This document shows, piece by piece, positions 24,691 to 33,720 of a DNA stretch of 64,000 nucleotides. Location of the stretch: contig NZ_PPHG01000075.1 in the NCBI RefSeq assembly GCF_002904295.1, forward strand, positions 186,001 through 250,000, in the 5' to 3' direction. The notes below the pieces were generated by a model. The model did no database searches. It was not told the origin of the DNA and saw nothing but the letters and a program-made list of their open reading frames with translations. The position numbers and the translations under genes were made by a program. How positions within the stretch are numbered: the first letter of the stretch is position 1; every line of letters starts with the position of its first letter. Source of the DNA: Amycolatopsis sp. CA-128772. GTDB taxonomy: Bacteria; Actinomycetota; Actinomycetes; Mycobacteriales; Pseudonocardiaceae.

Positions 24691-27309
24691 ATGCGGGTGA
24701 TGTGGGGGAAGATTGGACAACACAGAGTGACCAAGCCGTGGCGGGCGGCCCCGAAGGCCGCCCTCTCCAGCCCGCTGACGCTGATCGTGGCGGCGGTGAC
24801 CTCGCTGCTGGCCTGTTTCCTCGGCACGGCCGCGGTCCTGCAGGCGTCCGCGGCCGGCGGCGCGGCGGTGACGTACCAGACCGGGATCACCTGCCCCGAC
24901 AGCTACGGCCCGATGTTCGGCAAGGGCAACATCGCGGTCGCGGACATCCCGGTGCTGACCGGCGCGGTCCAGCGGCACGCCGCCGCGCACGGGTTCGGCA
25001 CGCCGGTGGTGAGCCAGTACACCACCGTGCTGCGCGGCACGGAGTTCAACGGCGACCCGCACTACAAGGTCCGGCTCGCCTACCGCGACCAGGCCGGCCT
25101 GGACAACCTGACGCTGCAGCAGGGCACCCGCGCGCCCGGGTGGTGGCTGGGCAACGTCGTCGCCGACGCCGAGCACATCGGGATCGGGACGAAGCCGGGC
25201 ATCGGGGGCGCCGCGCTGCCGCCGGTCACCGGGATCTACCGGGACCTGCTCGACCCGCCGCCGCGCTGGTGGTGCTCGCAGCAGTCCGGCGCGGTGATCG
25301 ACCGGCTGGTCGACGACCCGATCGACTCGATCGTCTTCGCCACCGACCGCGCCACCTTCGACACGGCGATCAAGGCGATCGGCGTGCCGTCGATGCAGTA
25401 CTTCCACATCTCGTTCTACGAGCCGGCGCCCACGACGCTGAGCGCCGCGGAGGACCTGCTGCAGCGCTCACGCGACCTCGTCGCCGGCGTCCGCGCCGAC
25501 CTGACCGCCCAGGGCCGCGGCTCGCTGGTCGCCGCCGACGTGCCGACGTTCGAACGCTCGGTGCAGATCGCCCGGCAGGCGCAGGACAACGTGTTCGTCT
25601 CGATCCTGCCGCTGGCGCTGATCAGCGTCCTGGTCGGCTGCGCGGGCCTGGGCACGGTCGCGCTGCAGTGGTACCAGCGGCGGCACGCGCAGCTGCGGCT
25701 GCTCTCCGCGCGCGGCAGCGGCCCGGCGGCGCTCGGCGGCCTCGCCGTGGCGGAGCTGGGCCTGCCGATCCTGCTCGGCGGCGCCGCCGGCGCGGTCGCC
25801 GCGCGGCTGCTGCTGGGCGTGTACGGGCCGCCGGGCGCGCCCGATCCGGCGGCCGTGCTGACCGCGGCCGTCGTCGCGGCCGCCACCCTGGTCGTGTCGC
25901 TGGTGCTGCTGGCGTCGGTCGTGGCGGTGCGGGTGCACCGGGAGTTCGAGCTGGGCCGGGTGCGCCGCGGCGGGAACCGGGTGCGGCTGCTGGGGTACTT
26001 CCCGTGGGAGCTGGCGACGGCGGGCATGGCGTGGCTGGGCTGGACGCGGCTGGCGCACTACGGCACGACGTCGCGGCTGGGCAACCCGCTGCCGCAGGTG
26101 GATCCGCTGGCCCTGACCTACCCGGTGTTCGTGGTGCTGACGGTGGGGCTGCTGACCGCGCGGCTGGCGTGGCTGGCCCTGCACGCCTCGCACCGGGCCC
26201 GGTTCTGGTCGCGTCCGGCGCTGCAGCTGGCCATCCGGCGGCTGGCCGGCGCCCGCGCCCCGGTGACCGGGGTGCTCGTCATCGGCACCCTGGCCATCGG
26301 CACGCTGGCCACCGGCATCGGGATCGCCAACGGCCAGGAAGAGGCCCTCGACACGAAGTCGGCGATCTTCGTCGGCAGCAACGCCCGCCTCGACACCGAC
26401 AGCCCGATCGGCATGGGCGACGTGGCGATGCCGGCGTCGCTGGCCGGGACCAGCACCGTGGTCGGCGAGCTGACCGGGACCGGCAGCGTGGTGCTGGTGG
26501 TCGACCCGGCGACGTTCACCCGCGGCGCCGCGGTGGACCGCGTCCCCGCGGACGACCTGGCCGGGCTGCTGGAGCAGATCTCGCGGCCGGACCCGCGCGG
26601 CACGCCGGTGATCCGGGTCGGGCACACGGCGAAGCAGAACGAGAAGCTGCCCGACGGCCTGCCCGACGCGGTCGTCGCCGGTGACCTGCCGGTGTTCCCG
26701 ATGATCGGCACCTCCCCCGGCTACGTCGTCTCGCGCACGGTGCTCGACCGGGCGCAGCTGAACGGCATTCCGAAGTGGAGCGTGCTGACGACGGCGCCGA
26801 TGGCGGAGGCGACCACCGCGTTGCGCGCGGCGGGGGTGTTCATCCCGAACCGGATCAGCCGCGAGTCCGCTTTGGACGGTCTGCCGTTCTTCGTGGTGTC
26901 GTGGACGTTCTCGTTCGTGGCGCTGCTGGGCGCGGTGCTCGGGGTGGTGGCGATCCTGGCGCTGCTGGTGGCGGTGGAGGTCCGGCGGCGGCAGAACGCC
27001 CTGGCCGGGGCGCTGGTGCTGCGGATGGGGATGCGGCCGCGGACGCTGCTGGCCAGTCACCTGATGGAGCTGGGGGCGCTGAGCGGGCTGGCGATCGTCG
27101 TCGGGGTCGTGTGCGGGGTTTCGGTGGCGGGGCTGTCGGTGCCGCGGTTCGACCCGGCGACGTTCCTCGCGCCGCGCTCGGAGCTGCCGGATCCGCTGCC
27201 GTTCGTGCTGACCGTCGTCGTGATCGGCGTGGCGGTGGTCGCGCTGGCCGGCTGGATCGCGGTGCGCTCGGTGCGCACCGCCCGGACCGCGGAGCTGATC
27301 CGTGCCTGA
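24691..27309 (+). CDS. ABC transporter permease, FtsX/MacB type
   Basis: 872 residues from ATG 24691 (ATG 24700 also possible; no strong ribosome site). N-terminal transmembrane helix at about 27-50, then a large outside domain. Helix clusters lie at about 305-420, 470-500 and 520-545, a second outside domain at 550-720, and final helices at about 735-770, 795-825 and 845-865. This duplicated-FtsX plan belongs to exporters or mechanotransmission complexes of lipoprotein/peptide type, not importers. Its stop overlaps the first ATPase gene by 8 bases. Confidence 0.88.
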   Translation: MRVMWGKIGQHRVTKPWRAAPKAALSSPLTLIVAAVTSLLACFLGTAAVLQASAAGGAAVTYQTGITCPDSYGPMFGKGNIAVADIPVLTGAVQRHAAAHGFGTPVVSQYTTVLRGTEFNGDPHYKVRLAYRDQAGLDNLTLQQGTRAPGWWLGNVVADAEHIGIGTKPGIGGAALPPVTGIYRDLLDPPPRWWCSQQSGAVIDRLVDDPIDSIVFATDRATFDTAIKAIGVPSMQYFHISFYEPAPTTLSAAEDLLQRSRDLVAGVRADLTAQGRGSLVAADVPTFERSVQIARQAQDNVFVSILPLALISVLVGCAGLGTVALQWYQRRHAQLRLLSARGSGPAALGGLAVAELGLPILLGGAAGAVAARLLLGVYGPPGAPDPAAVLTAAVVAAATLVVSLVLLASVVAVRVHREFELGRVRRGGNRVRLLGYFPWELATAGMAWLGWTRLAHYGTTSRLGNPLPQVDPLALTYPVFVVLTVGLLTARLAWLALHASHRARFWSRPALQLAIRRLAGARAPVTGVLVIGTLAIGTLATGIGIANGQEEALDTKSAIFVGSNARLDTDSPIGMGDVAMPASLAGTSTVVGELTGTGSVVLVVDPATFTRGAAVDRVPADDLAGLLEQISRPDPRGTPVIRVGHTAKQNEKLPDGLPDAVVAGDLPVFPMIGTSPGYVVSRTVLDRAQLNGIPKWSVLTTAPMAEATTALRAAGVFIPNRISRESALDGLPFFVVSWTFSFVALLGAVLGVVAILALLVAVEVRRRQNALAGALVLRMGMRPRTLLASHLMELGALSGLAIVVGVVCGVSVAGLSVPRFDPATFLAPRSELPDPLPFVLTVVVIGVAVVALAGWIAVRSVRTARTAELIRA

Positions 27310-27994
27310 GAAGCCCATCTTTTCCCTGCGCGGCATCGGCGTGGACTACCCGACGCCGGCCGGGGTGGTCACCGGCGTCGACGACGTCAGCCTCGACGTG
27401 CCCGCGCGCGGGCTGACCGTGCTCGCCGGGCCGTCGGGGTCGGGGAAGTCGACGCTGCTGCGGGTGCTGGGGCTGTTCGAGCAGCCTGCGCGGGGCACGC
27501 TGACGTTCCAGGGCGCCGACGTCCGCAAGCTCAAGCACCGCGAGCGGCGCGCGTTGCGGCGCCACCACCTGGGGCTGGTGTTCCAGAACCCGGCCGACAA
27601 CCTGCTGGGCTACTTGAGCGTGGCCGAGAACCTGCACGCCGCGGCCGAAGCCGCCGGCGTCGACTGCAACGCCGAGGATATCCTCGGCCAGCTGGGCCTG
27701 CACGGCACGGGCGGCTGGAAGATCGCCGCGCTCTCGGGCGGCCAGCAGCAGCGCCTGGCGTTCGGCTGCGTGCTGGCCGCGCGCTCGACGGTGATCCTCG
27801 CCGACGAGCCGACGTCGCAGCTGGACGAGGCGTCGGCCGACCTGGTCCTGGACACCCTGCGGTACCTGGTGGACCAGGACTTCGCGGTACTGGCCGCCTC
27901 GCACGACGCACGCCTCATCGACCTCGGCGCGCGGGTGGCCCGGCTGCACAAGGGCTCGCTCGAACGCGTCGAAGAACGGGAGCCCCGGTCATGA
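27302..27994 (+). CDS. ABC transporter ATPase 1 (LolD/MacB type)
   Basis: 230 residues from GTG 27302. Walker A GPSGSGKST, Q-loop GLVFQNPADN, signature ALSGGQQQRLAF, Walker B VILADEPTSQLDE and H-loop ASHDARL are all intact. Overlaps the permease gene upstream and the second ATPase gene downstream by 4 bases (ATGA), so the three make one operon. Likely powers the FtsX-like permease. Confidence 0.92.
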   Translation: MPEKPIFSLRGIGVDYPTPAGVVTGVDDVSLDVPARGLTVLAGPSGSGKSTLLRVLGLFEQPARGTLTFQGADVRKLKHRERRALRRHHLGLVFQNPADNLLGYLSVAENLHAAAEAAGVDCNAEDILGQLGLHGTGGWKIAALSGGQQQRLAFGCVLAARSTVILADEPTSQLDEASADLVLDTLRYLVDQDFAVLAASHDARLIDLGARVARLHKGSLERVEEREPRS

Positions 27995-28659
27995 CCCTGG
28001 TCGAAGCGGTCGGGCTGCGCCGCAGTTTCGCCCACCCCAGCGGCGACATCGAGGTGCTGCGCGGCCTGGAGCTGCGCGTCGGCGCCGGCGAGCTGGTGAC
28101 GGTGTCGGGCCGTTCGGGGTCGGGCAAGAGCGCGCTGCTGGCCCTGCTGTGCGGGTTCGACTCCCCCGACTCCGGCTGCGTCCTGCTCGACGGCGTCCCG
28201 ATCAGCGGCGCACCGTCGTGGCACACGTGCGCGGTGCTGCCCCAGGCCCTCGGGCTGGCCAACGAGCTGACGATCGCGGAGAACGTGGCCCTCCCGCTGC
28301 GCCTGCGTCCGGACGTGCCGCGCCCGTCGCCGTCGGCGGTCGCGGCCCGGGTCACGGAGCTGCTGGAGGAGCTGGGCATCGGCGAGCTCGGCGACCGGTA
28401 CCCGCTGGAGGTCTCGTTCGGGCAGCAGCAGCGGGTGGCCCTGGCCCGCGCGGTGGCGGGGCGGCCGCGGGTCCTGCTGACGGACGAGCCGACGGCACAC
28501 CTGGACGCGGGATCGACCCCCCGGGTCCTGCGGCTGTTGCGCCGGTGCGCGGAGGAGGGAGCGGCGGTGATCGTGGCGACGCACGACGAGGAGGTCCACC
28601 GCATCGCCGACCGCCGCGTCCGGCTCCTCGACGGCGTCCTCACGGCCCTGCTGGACTGA
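27991..28659 (+). CDS. ABC transporter ATPase 2 (LolD/MacB type)
   Basis: 222 residues from ATG 27991. Walker A GRSGSGKSA, Q-loop AVLPQALGLAN, signature VSFGQQQRVALARA (F replacing the usual G of LSGGQ), Walker B VLLTDEPTAHLD and H-loop ATHDEEV. The altered signature suggests one of the two ATP sites of a heterodimer is weak, so a permease with two unlike ATPases is plausible. Confidence 0.9.
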   Translation: MTLVEAVGLRRSFAHPSGDIEVLRGLELRVGAGELVTVSGRSGSGKSALLALLCGFDSPDSGCVLLDGVPISGAPSWHTCAVLPQALGLANELTIAENVALPLRLRPDVPRPSPSAVAARVTELLEELGIGELGDRYPLEVSFGQQQRVALARAVAGRPRVLLTDEPTAHLDAGSTPRVLRLLRRCAEEGAAVIVATHDEEVHRIADRRVRLLDGVLTALLD

Positions 28660-28755
28660 CCGGCTCGAACCGATCAGGAATCGAGAAGCGCTGGTCAGCG
28701 GGCCGGGCATAGCGTCGTCGACGTACCGCAGACCACGACTTCAGGAGCACCGCCG

Positions 28756-29109
28756 ATGAGCACCCAGGGGATCAAGACCGTCCTGCACCCCGTCACCGAC
28801 CTGGCCGCGGCCAAGGCCGTCTACACCGCCCTGCTCGGCACCGGACCGCAGGCCGACGCGCCCTACTACGTCGGCTACGACGTCGAGGGCCAGCACATCG
28901 GGCTCGTCCCCGACGGGGCGCAGCAGGGCATGACCGGGCCGGTCGCGTACTGGCACGTCGACGACATCGAGGCGAAGCTCGCCGAGGTGACCGCGGCCGG
29001 CGCCACGGTGAAAGACGCGCCGAAGGACGTCGGCAACGGGCGCCTGGTGGCGACCTTCGCCGACGCCGACGGCAACGTCCTCGGCGTGCTGCAGGACCCG
29101 CAGTCCTAG
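28756..29109 (+). CDS. VOC-family (glyoxalase/bleomycin resistance fold) protein
   Basis: 117 residues from ATG 28756, with CAGGAGC 7 bases upstream. Features: TVLHPVTDLAAAKAVYTALL, YVGYDVEGQHIGLVPDG, AYWHVDDIEAKLAEVTAAGA and a final FADADGNVLGVLQDP, the two beta-alpha-beta-beta-beta halves of a VOC protein. Substrate unknown. Converges on the SDR gene, sharing the four bases CTAG as both stop codons. Confidence 0.85.
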   Translation: MSTQGIKTVLHPVTDLAAAKAVYTALLGTGPQADAPYYVGYDVEGQHIGLVPDGAQQGMTGPVAYWHVDDIEAKLAEVTAAGATVKDAPKDVGNGRLVATFADADGNVLGVLQDPQS

Positions 29110-29945
29110 TCCAGAGCGGTCGCCCGGCTGACCTCTTCCCAGGCGGCCAGGTCCGCCGCGACGGCCTCGTGGTGGGCGCGGATCGCTTCGACGGCGTCCG
29201 CGCCCAGTGCGAGGCGCAGCGGGGCGTCGTCGCGGCCCACCGCGGCCACGATCGCCGCGGCCGCCTTGGCCGGGTCGCCGGGCTGGGTGCCGTCCATGGT
29301 CCCGACCGCGTCGCGCGTTCCGCCGGTCGACACCGCGTAGGCGTCGATCGTGCGGGACCGGTGCATGCGGCCGCCGCCGAACTCGGTGCGGAACCCGCCC
29401 GGCTCGACGATCAGCACCCGCACGCCGAACGGTGCCACCTCCGCGGCCAGTGCCTCGGAGATGCCTTCGAGGGCGAACTTCGCCGCGCAGTACGCGCCGA
29501 AGCCGGGCGGGGACAGCTGTCCCCCCATCGAGCTGATCTGCACGACCGTGCCGCTGCCCCGCGCCCGCAGGTGCGGCAGCACCGCCTTGGTGACCGCGAC
29601 CGCGCCGAAGAACATGACCTCCATCAGCGCGCGGAGTTCGTCCAGGGTGAGCTCTTCGACCGCGCCGACCGAGCCGTTGCCGGCGTTGTTGACCACGACG
29701 TCGATGCGCCCGAACGCCTCGAGCGCGGTCTTGACCGCGGCGTCGATCTGCCCGGCGTCGGTGACGTCGAGGGCCGCGACCCGGAGCCGGTCGCCGCCGC
29801 GGGCCTGCAGGTCCGCCAGGGTTTCCGGGCGCCGGGCGGTGGCCAGCACGCGGTCGCCCGCGGCCAGGGCGGCCAGCGCGATCTCCCGGCCGAAGCCGGC
29901 GGAGCAGCCGGTGATCAGCCAGACGCGGCCGTCGGTGTTCGTCAT
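29106..29945 (-). CDS. Short-chain dehydrogenase/reductase
   Basis: 279 residues from ATG 29945. Cofactor motif TGCSAGFGREIA (TGxxxGxG), DVTD, VVNNAGNGSVG, catalytic Ser in VQISSMGGQ and Tyr/Lys in FGAYCAAKFAL. Classical SDR with NADP-type features. Divergent from the LysR gene across 97 bases, so probably its target. Confidence 0.9.
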   Translation of the reverse strand: MTNTDGRVWLITGCSAGFGREIALAALAAGDRVLATARRPETLADLQARGGDRLRVAALDVTDAGQIDAAVKTALEAFGRIDVVVNNAGNGSVGAVEELTLDELRALMEVMFFGAVAVTKAVLPHLRARGSGTVVQISSMGGQLSPPGFGAYCAAKFALEGISEALAAEVAPFGVRVLIVEPGGFRTEFGGGRMHRSRTIDAYAVSTGGTRDAVGTMDGTQPGDPAKAAAAIVAAVGRDDAPLRLALGADAVEAIRAHHEAVAADLAAWEEVSRATALD

Positions 29946-30042
29946 TGTCGTTTCCTCCCAGTGGTTTCCTCCTCTCCATCCTGGAGACGATCACGGCCGC
30001 CGCGCCAACACCGATGTCCTGCCGCGGCTACAGTCTGAACCT

Positions 30043-30945
30043 GTGACCCCTGAGCTGCGGCAGCTTCGCTACTTCGTCGCCGTCGCCGACGAAACGAGCT
30101 TCACGCGCGCCGCGGCCGGGCTGCACATCGCGCAGCAGTCGCTGTCACAGCAGATCACCGTGCTGGAACGCGGCTTGGGCGCGCGGCTGTTCGACCGGGA
30201 CGCGCGCGGCGCCCGGCTGACCGCCGTCGGGCGGCTGTTCCTGCCGGAGGCCCGCGCGGTGCTCGCCCGCGCCGAGGAAGCCGTCGCGACGCTCGGGCGG
30301 GCGGTGCGCGGCGAGATCGGTGACGTCCGGCTCGTCTTCCTCGCCACGACGGCGAACTACCTGCTGCCGCCGGTGGTGCGTGCGGTGCGGGAGCGGTTCC
30401 CCGATCTGGCGGTGACGACGGCCGAGGCGTCGATCGCCGAGCTCGTCGCCGGCCTGCGCGAGGGCCGGTACGACCTGGCGTTCACCCGGCCGCCGCTGGT
30501 CGCGGACCTCGTGTCGCGGACGCTGCTGACCGAGGAGGTGTGCGCGGTGCTGCCGGCCGGGCACCCGCTGGCCGGGCGGGCGTCGCTGGCGCTGGCCGAC
30601 CTGGCCGGCGAACCGTGGGTGCTGACCCCGCGCAGCAGCTGGGAGCCGTGGCACCGCGGCTACGACGAGGACTTCGCCGCCGCCGGCTTCACCCCGCGGG
30701 TGGTGCAGCGGGCCGCGACCGTGCAGGGGCTGCTCGGCCTGGTCGCGGCGGGGGTCGGGGTGACCCGGCTGGCCCGGTCTTCGCACAGCCTCCGCCGCAC
30801 CGGGGTCGTGTTCGTTCCGCTGGCCGGCGAGGTGGCCCACACGGTGCTGGTGTGGCTGCCGGGCAACGACAACCCGGCGGTGCGGGCGATCGCCGGCGTC
30901 GCGGCCGGGCTGGCGGCCGACACCGACCTGACTCAGGCGGGCTGA
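30043..30945 (+). CDS. LysR-family regulator
   Basis: 300 residues from GTG 30043. The frame is open upstream, but LRQLRYFVAVADETSFTRAA is the standard LysR start, followed by HIAQQSLSQQITVLERGLGA (helix-turn-helix). Effector domain from about 90 (VRLVFLATTANYLLPPVVR). No clear ribosome site, so the mRNA may be leaderless. Divergent from the SDR gene, the usual arrangement with a controlled neighbour. Confidence 0.9.
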   Translation: MTPELRQLRYFVAVADETSFTRAAAGLHIAQQSLSQQITVLERGLGARLFDRDARGARLTAVGRLFLPEARAVLARAEEAVATLGRAVRGEIGDVRLVFLATTANYLLPPVVRAVRERFPDLAVTTAEASIAELVAGLREGRYDLAFTRPPLVADLVSRTLLTEEVCAVLPAGHPLAGRASLALADLAGEPWVLTPRSSWEPWHRGYDEDFAAAGFTPRVVQRAATVQGLLGLVAAGVGVTRLARSSHSLRRTGVVFVPLAGEVAHTVLVWLPGNDNPAVRAIAGVAAGLAADTDLTQAG

Positions 30946-31268
30946 CCGCTTTCGGTCGGCAGCCCGTGCCCGACCCGGTCTTCGATGCCCGCGGCGTACT
31001 TGCGGACGTTGGTGTAACCCAGCCGTTCCAGCTGCGCGGCGACCTGGCCGCTGTCGGCGCAGGCGGGGTCGGAGCAGTAGGTGACGATCGCGGCGGCCTG
31101 GTCCGGCAGCAGCTCCGGTGCCTTGGCGGCGACGTCGTCGGCGACGAGGTTGAGCGCGCCGGGCAGGTGCCGGGCTGCGTAGCAGGACTCCGGGAGGGCG
31201 TCGACGAGGACGAGGTCCCCGGCGGCGAGCCCGGCGCGGACGGCTTCGCGGTCGATGGTGTCGGTCAT
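30933..31268 (-). CDS. Rhodanese-like domain protein
   Basis: 111 residues from ATG 31268, with GAGAGGA 5 bases upstream. LVLVDALPESCYAARHLPGA and the active-site loop VTYCSDPACADS (catalytic Cys in YCS) identify a single rhodanese domain, which carries sulfur as a persulfide. Directly downstream (10 bases) of the azoreductase remnant, so likely once cotranscribed. Its 3' end overlaps that of the LysR gene by 13 bases, convergently. Confidence 0.85.
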   Translation of the reverse strand: MTDTIDREAVRAGLAAGDLVLVDALPESCYAARHLPGALNLVADDVAAKAPELLPDQAAAIVTYCSDPACADSGQVAAQLERLGYTNVRKYAAGIEDRVGHGLPTESGQPA

Positions 31269-31278
31269 GGCTGTCCTC

Positions 31279-31845
31279 TCAGAACGTCTTGGCGGTGTCG
31301 CGGGCGGCTTCGGCGGCGATGCGGCCGGTCTCCCCGGCGTCGCCGGGGAGGGTGGGGTGGAAGCGGATCTCGGTGACGTCGTCGATGCCGGTCCAGCCGA
31401 GCCGGCCGGTGAAGAACGGCGCCTGAAAGTCCGCGCCGAACTCCGGGCCGAGGCCGGGGCCCCACACCGCGCTGGTGTAGATGACCGCGGCCCCCTTGCC
31501 GCGGCCCCGCAACAGGTGCTGGTAGCCGGTGACGGGGTCGACACCGAAGACCCAGCCGGGCTGGGTCACGACGTCGACGAACTGCTTGAGCACGTACGGC
31601 ACGCCGGAGTTCCACATCGGCACGCTGAACAGGATCCGGTCGGCGGCGTCGAAGCGGGCGAACGCGGCCCGCGCCGCGGCCCACGCTTCGGCTTCCTCGC
31701 CCTGCGGGGTGCCGCCGCCGAAGACGGTCATCTTGGCGCGCGCCGCGGCCGGCCCGAAGGCGGGCAGGGAGCCGTCCCAGAGGTCCCATTCGTCGATCTC
31801 GGCGTCCGGGTGGAGGGTGCGGTAGGTGTTTAGGAAAGTAGCTGC
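31279..31845 (-). pseudogene. NAD(P)H:quinone/FMN-dependent azoreductase, 5' end missing
   Basis: Recognisable from LAATFLNTYRTLHPDAEIDE on: FSVPMWNSGVPYVLKQFVD is the flavodoxin-fold azoreductase signature, with PGWVFGVDPVTGYQHLL and FHPTLPGDAGE. The usual N-terminus with the FMN phosphate loop (LxxxSPR..S, about 20-25 residues) is absent. Upstream the frame runs into antisense of the TetR gene with no start codon nearby. Together with the missing start of TetR this points to a deletion of the shared promoter region. Likely not functional. Confidence 0.75.
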
Positions 31846-31923
31846 CAGGCGCAGCCCGCCGAACTGCCGATCCTCGGCGCCCCCGTCCGCGAGCGGGCGG
31901 ACGCGGCCCGCAACCGGATCCGG

Positions 31924-32445
31924 GTGCTGGAAGCCGCCGAAGCGCTCTTCGCCGAACGCGGGGTCGACGCGGTGACCATGGACGACGTCGCGGGCGCCGC
32001 CGGCGTCGGCAAGGGCACGCTCTACCGCCGGTTCGGCGACAAGGGCGGCCTCGCCATGGCCCTGCTCGACCAGCGCGAACGCGACCTGCAGGAGCGGATC
32101 CTCACCGGCCCGCCCCCGCTGGGCCCGGGCGCGGAGCCGGCGGACCGGCTCGGTGCGTTCGTCGAGGCCTACCTGGACCTGCTGGACCGGCAGCTGGACC
32201 TCGTCCTGTTGTCGGACACCGCGACGACCGGCGCGCGGTTCCGGACCGGCGCCCACACGCTGTGGCGGCAGCACTGCCGGCACCTGCTGGACGCCGGCGG
32301 CGCGGCCGGCGCCGAGATCGCCGCGGACGTCCTGCTCGCGGCCCTGGCGGCCGAGCAGGTCCGGCACTGGCGGCGCGACCGGGAAATCGACGTGGCCACG
32401 CTGGCGAAGTCGCTCGTCCGGCTGGTGCGGACCTGGCTGCCATGA
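31924..32445 (+). CDS. TetR-family regulator with lost 5' end
   Basis: The helix-turn-helix is intact (LEAAEALFAERGVDAVTMDD, VAGAAGVGKGTLYRRFGDK). Coding-like sequence starts earlier, at about 31843 (QPAELPILGAPVRERADAAR), but meets a TAG at 31831-31833 without ATG, GTG or TTG. The first usable start is GTG 31924, giving 173 residues without the N-terminal arm. The C-terminal ligand domain is complete to LVRTWLP. Head-to-head with the truncated azoreductase, which it probably regulated. Function after the deletion is doubtful. Confidence 0.75.
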   Translation: MLEAAEALFAERGVDAVTMDDVAGAAGVGKGTLYRRFGDKGGLAMALLDQRERDLQERILTGPPPLGPGAEPADRLGAFVEAYLDLLDRQLDLVLLSDTATTGARFRTGAHTLWRQHCRHLLDAGGAAGAEIAADVLLAALAAEQVRHWRRDREIDVATLAKSLVRLVRTWLP

Positions 32446-32497
32446 CGCACGGTGTCCGGATCGGGAGTCGATCACCCGATCCGTAGAATCGACCGCG

Positions 32498-33577
32498 ATG
32501 CGACGTCTTCGGTGGTACTGGGGAGCCCTCGTCCTCGCGTGCGTGGCCTTGCTGGCCGGGTTCTTCGTCTTCTTCGGCTCCGAAAGCCGGCCCGGGCGCC
32601 CGCAGCCGCGGCAGGGCCCACCGGGCACCGGCCCGCTGACTGTCGTCGCGCTCGGTGACAGCACGGTGTCCGGAGAAGGCGCGGGGCAGTACACCGCCGC
32701 CACCAACGGCCAGGGCGGCAACTGGTGCCACCGCTCCCCCCACGCGTTCGTCGAGAAGATCGCCGTGCCGGGCGTCACCGCGCACGTGAACCTCGGTTGT
32801 TCCGGCGCGCCGGCCGAGCAGGTCGCACTCGGCGACGTCAAGCAGTGGACCGAAGGTTCGCAGGCGCAGCAGCTGGCGGCGCTGGTGAAGGACCACCGGG
32901 TGGCCGCGGTGGTGATCGCGGTGGGCGCCAACGACGAGCCGAAGTTCTCCAGCCAGGTCTCCGAGTGCTTCAAGGCGTGGTTCAACCCCGGCGGCCCGTC
33001 GTGCAGCGACGCGCTGAAGCAGACCTGGCAGTCCAAAGTGGACGCGATGGTGCCGAAGGTGGCGGCCGCGGTGTCGGACGTGAAGAAGGTGCTGGCCGGC
33101 GCCGGGTACGTGCCGGCGGACTACCAGCTGATCCTGCAGTCCTACGCGGCGCCGATCGGCCCGGACCTGCCGGAGGAACTGCGCAGTCTCAACGGCTGCC
33201 CGTTCCGCACCGAGGACCTGCGCTGGATCGCCCAGACCGGCATCGGCGTGCTGTCCTCGGGCCTCAAGGCGGCGGCCCAGCAGACCGGGGCGCGGTTCCT
33301 GGACCTGGCCAAGGCGGGGGTCAAGCACGAGGCGTGCAGCGGCGGCGCGAACCCGGCGACGGAGTGGTTCACCCGCCTGACGCTGCAGCTGGCCGACCTC
33401 GGCCGGTCCGAGCGCGCCGGCCACGCGCTGCAGGAGTCGTTCCACCCCAACGCCGCCGGCCACGCGGCGATCGCGAACTGCGTGACGGAGTTCATCGCGG
33501 CCAAGGAAGGCAACGCCGCCTGCCTGGCCGGCGCGGACGGCAAGCTCCACGCGGCCCCGGAGGTCGTGGCCCGCTGA
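32498..33577 (+). CDS. Secreted/anchored SGNH (GDSL-type) hydrolase
   Basis: 359 residues from ATG 32498. N-terminal signal anchor (WYWGALVLACVALLAGFFVF). SGNH blocks: VVALGDSTVSGEG (nucleophile Ser), LGCSGAPAEQ (Gly block), IAVGANDEPKF (Asn block) and SFHPNAAGHAAI (Asp/Glu-His equivalent, here His). Several Cys suggest disulfides. Lipase/esterase of unknown substrate, acting outside the membrane. Confidence 0.88.
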   Translation: MRRLRWYWGALVLACVALLAGFFVFFGSESRPGRPQPRQGPPGTGPLTVVALGDSTVSGEGAGQYTAATNGQGGNWCHRSPHAFVEKIAVPGVTAHVNLGCSGAPAEQVALGDVKQWTEGSQAQQLAALVKDHRVAAVVIAVGANDEPKFSSQVSECFKAWFNPGGPSCSDALKQTWQSKVDAMVPKVAAAVSDVKKVLAGAGYVPADYQLILQSYAAPIGPDLPEELRSLNGCPFRTEDLRWIAQTGIGVLSSGLKAAAQQTGARFLDLAKAGVKHEACSGGANPATEWFTRLTLQLADLGRSERAGHALQESFHPNAAGHAAIANCVTEFIAAKEGNAACLAGADGKLHAAPEVVAR

Positions 33578-33584
33578 CCCCGAT

Positions 33585-33720
33585 GGTCGGCTCGCGTACC
33601 CCCGGAGTCGGTTTGCGTCCCCGGAGGGCCGATTCGCGTACCTGGAGGGGCGGTTCGTGAGCCGACCCTCCAGGTACGCGAGCCGACCGCCTGGGTACGC
33701 GGGCCGACCGTCCGGGGACG
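33585..33720. repeat. Mirrored intergenic repeat array 1
   Basis: About three units of a 20-22-base sequence (consensus GGTCGG[CT]TCGCGTACC[CT].GGAG) on the left. They are followed head-to-head by about three reverse-complement units (CCGACC.[CT]CCAGGTACGCGAG) on the right, with the inversion centre at about 33647-33675. The whole can fold into a long hairpin. It fills the gap between the convergent SGNH and HxlR genes and ends at the HxlR stop. A related array is at 37637-37794. Confidence 0.85.

Noticed and set aside
25468..27336. A 622-codon minus-strand frame opposite the ABC permease
   Set aside because: Antisense shadow; composition dominated by Arg, Gln and His without hydrophobic pattern or motifs.
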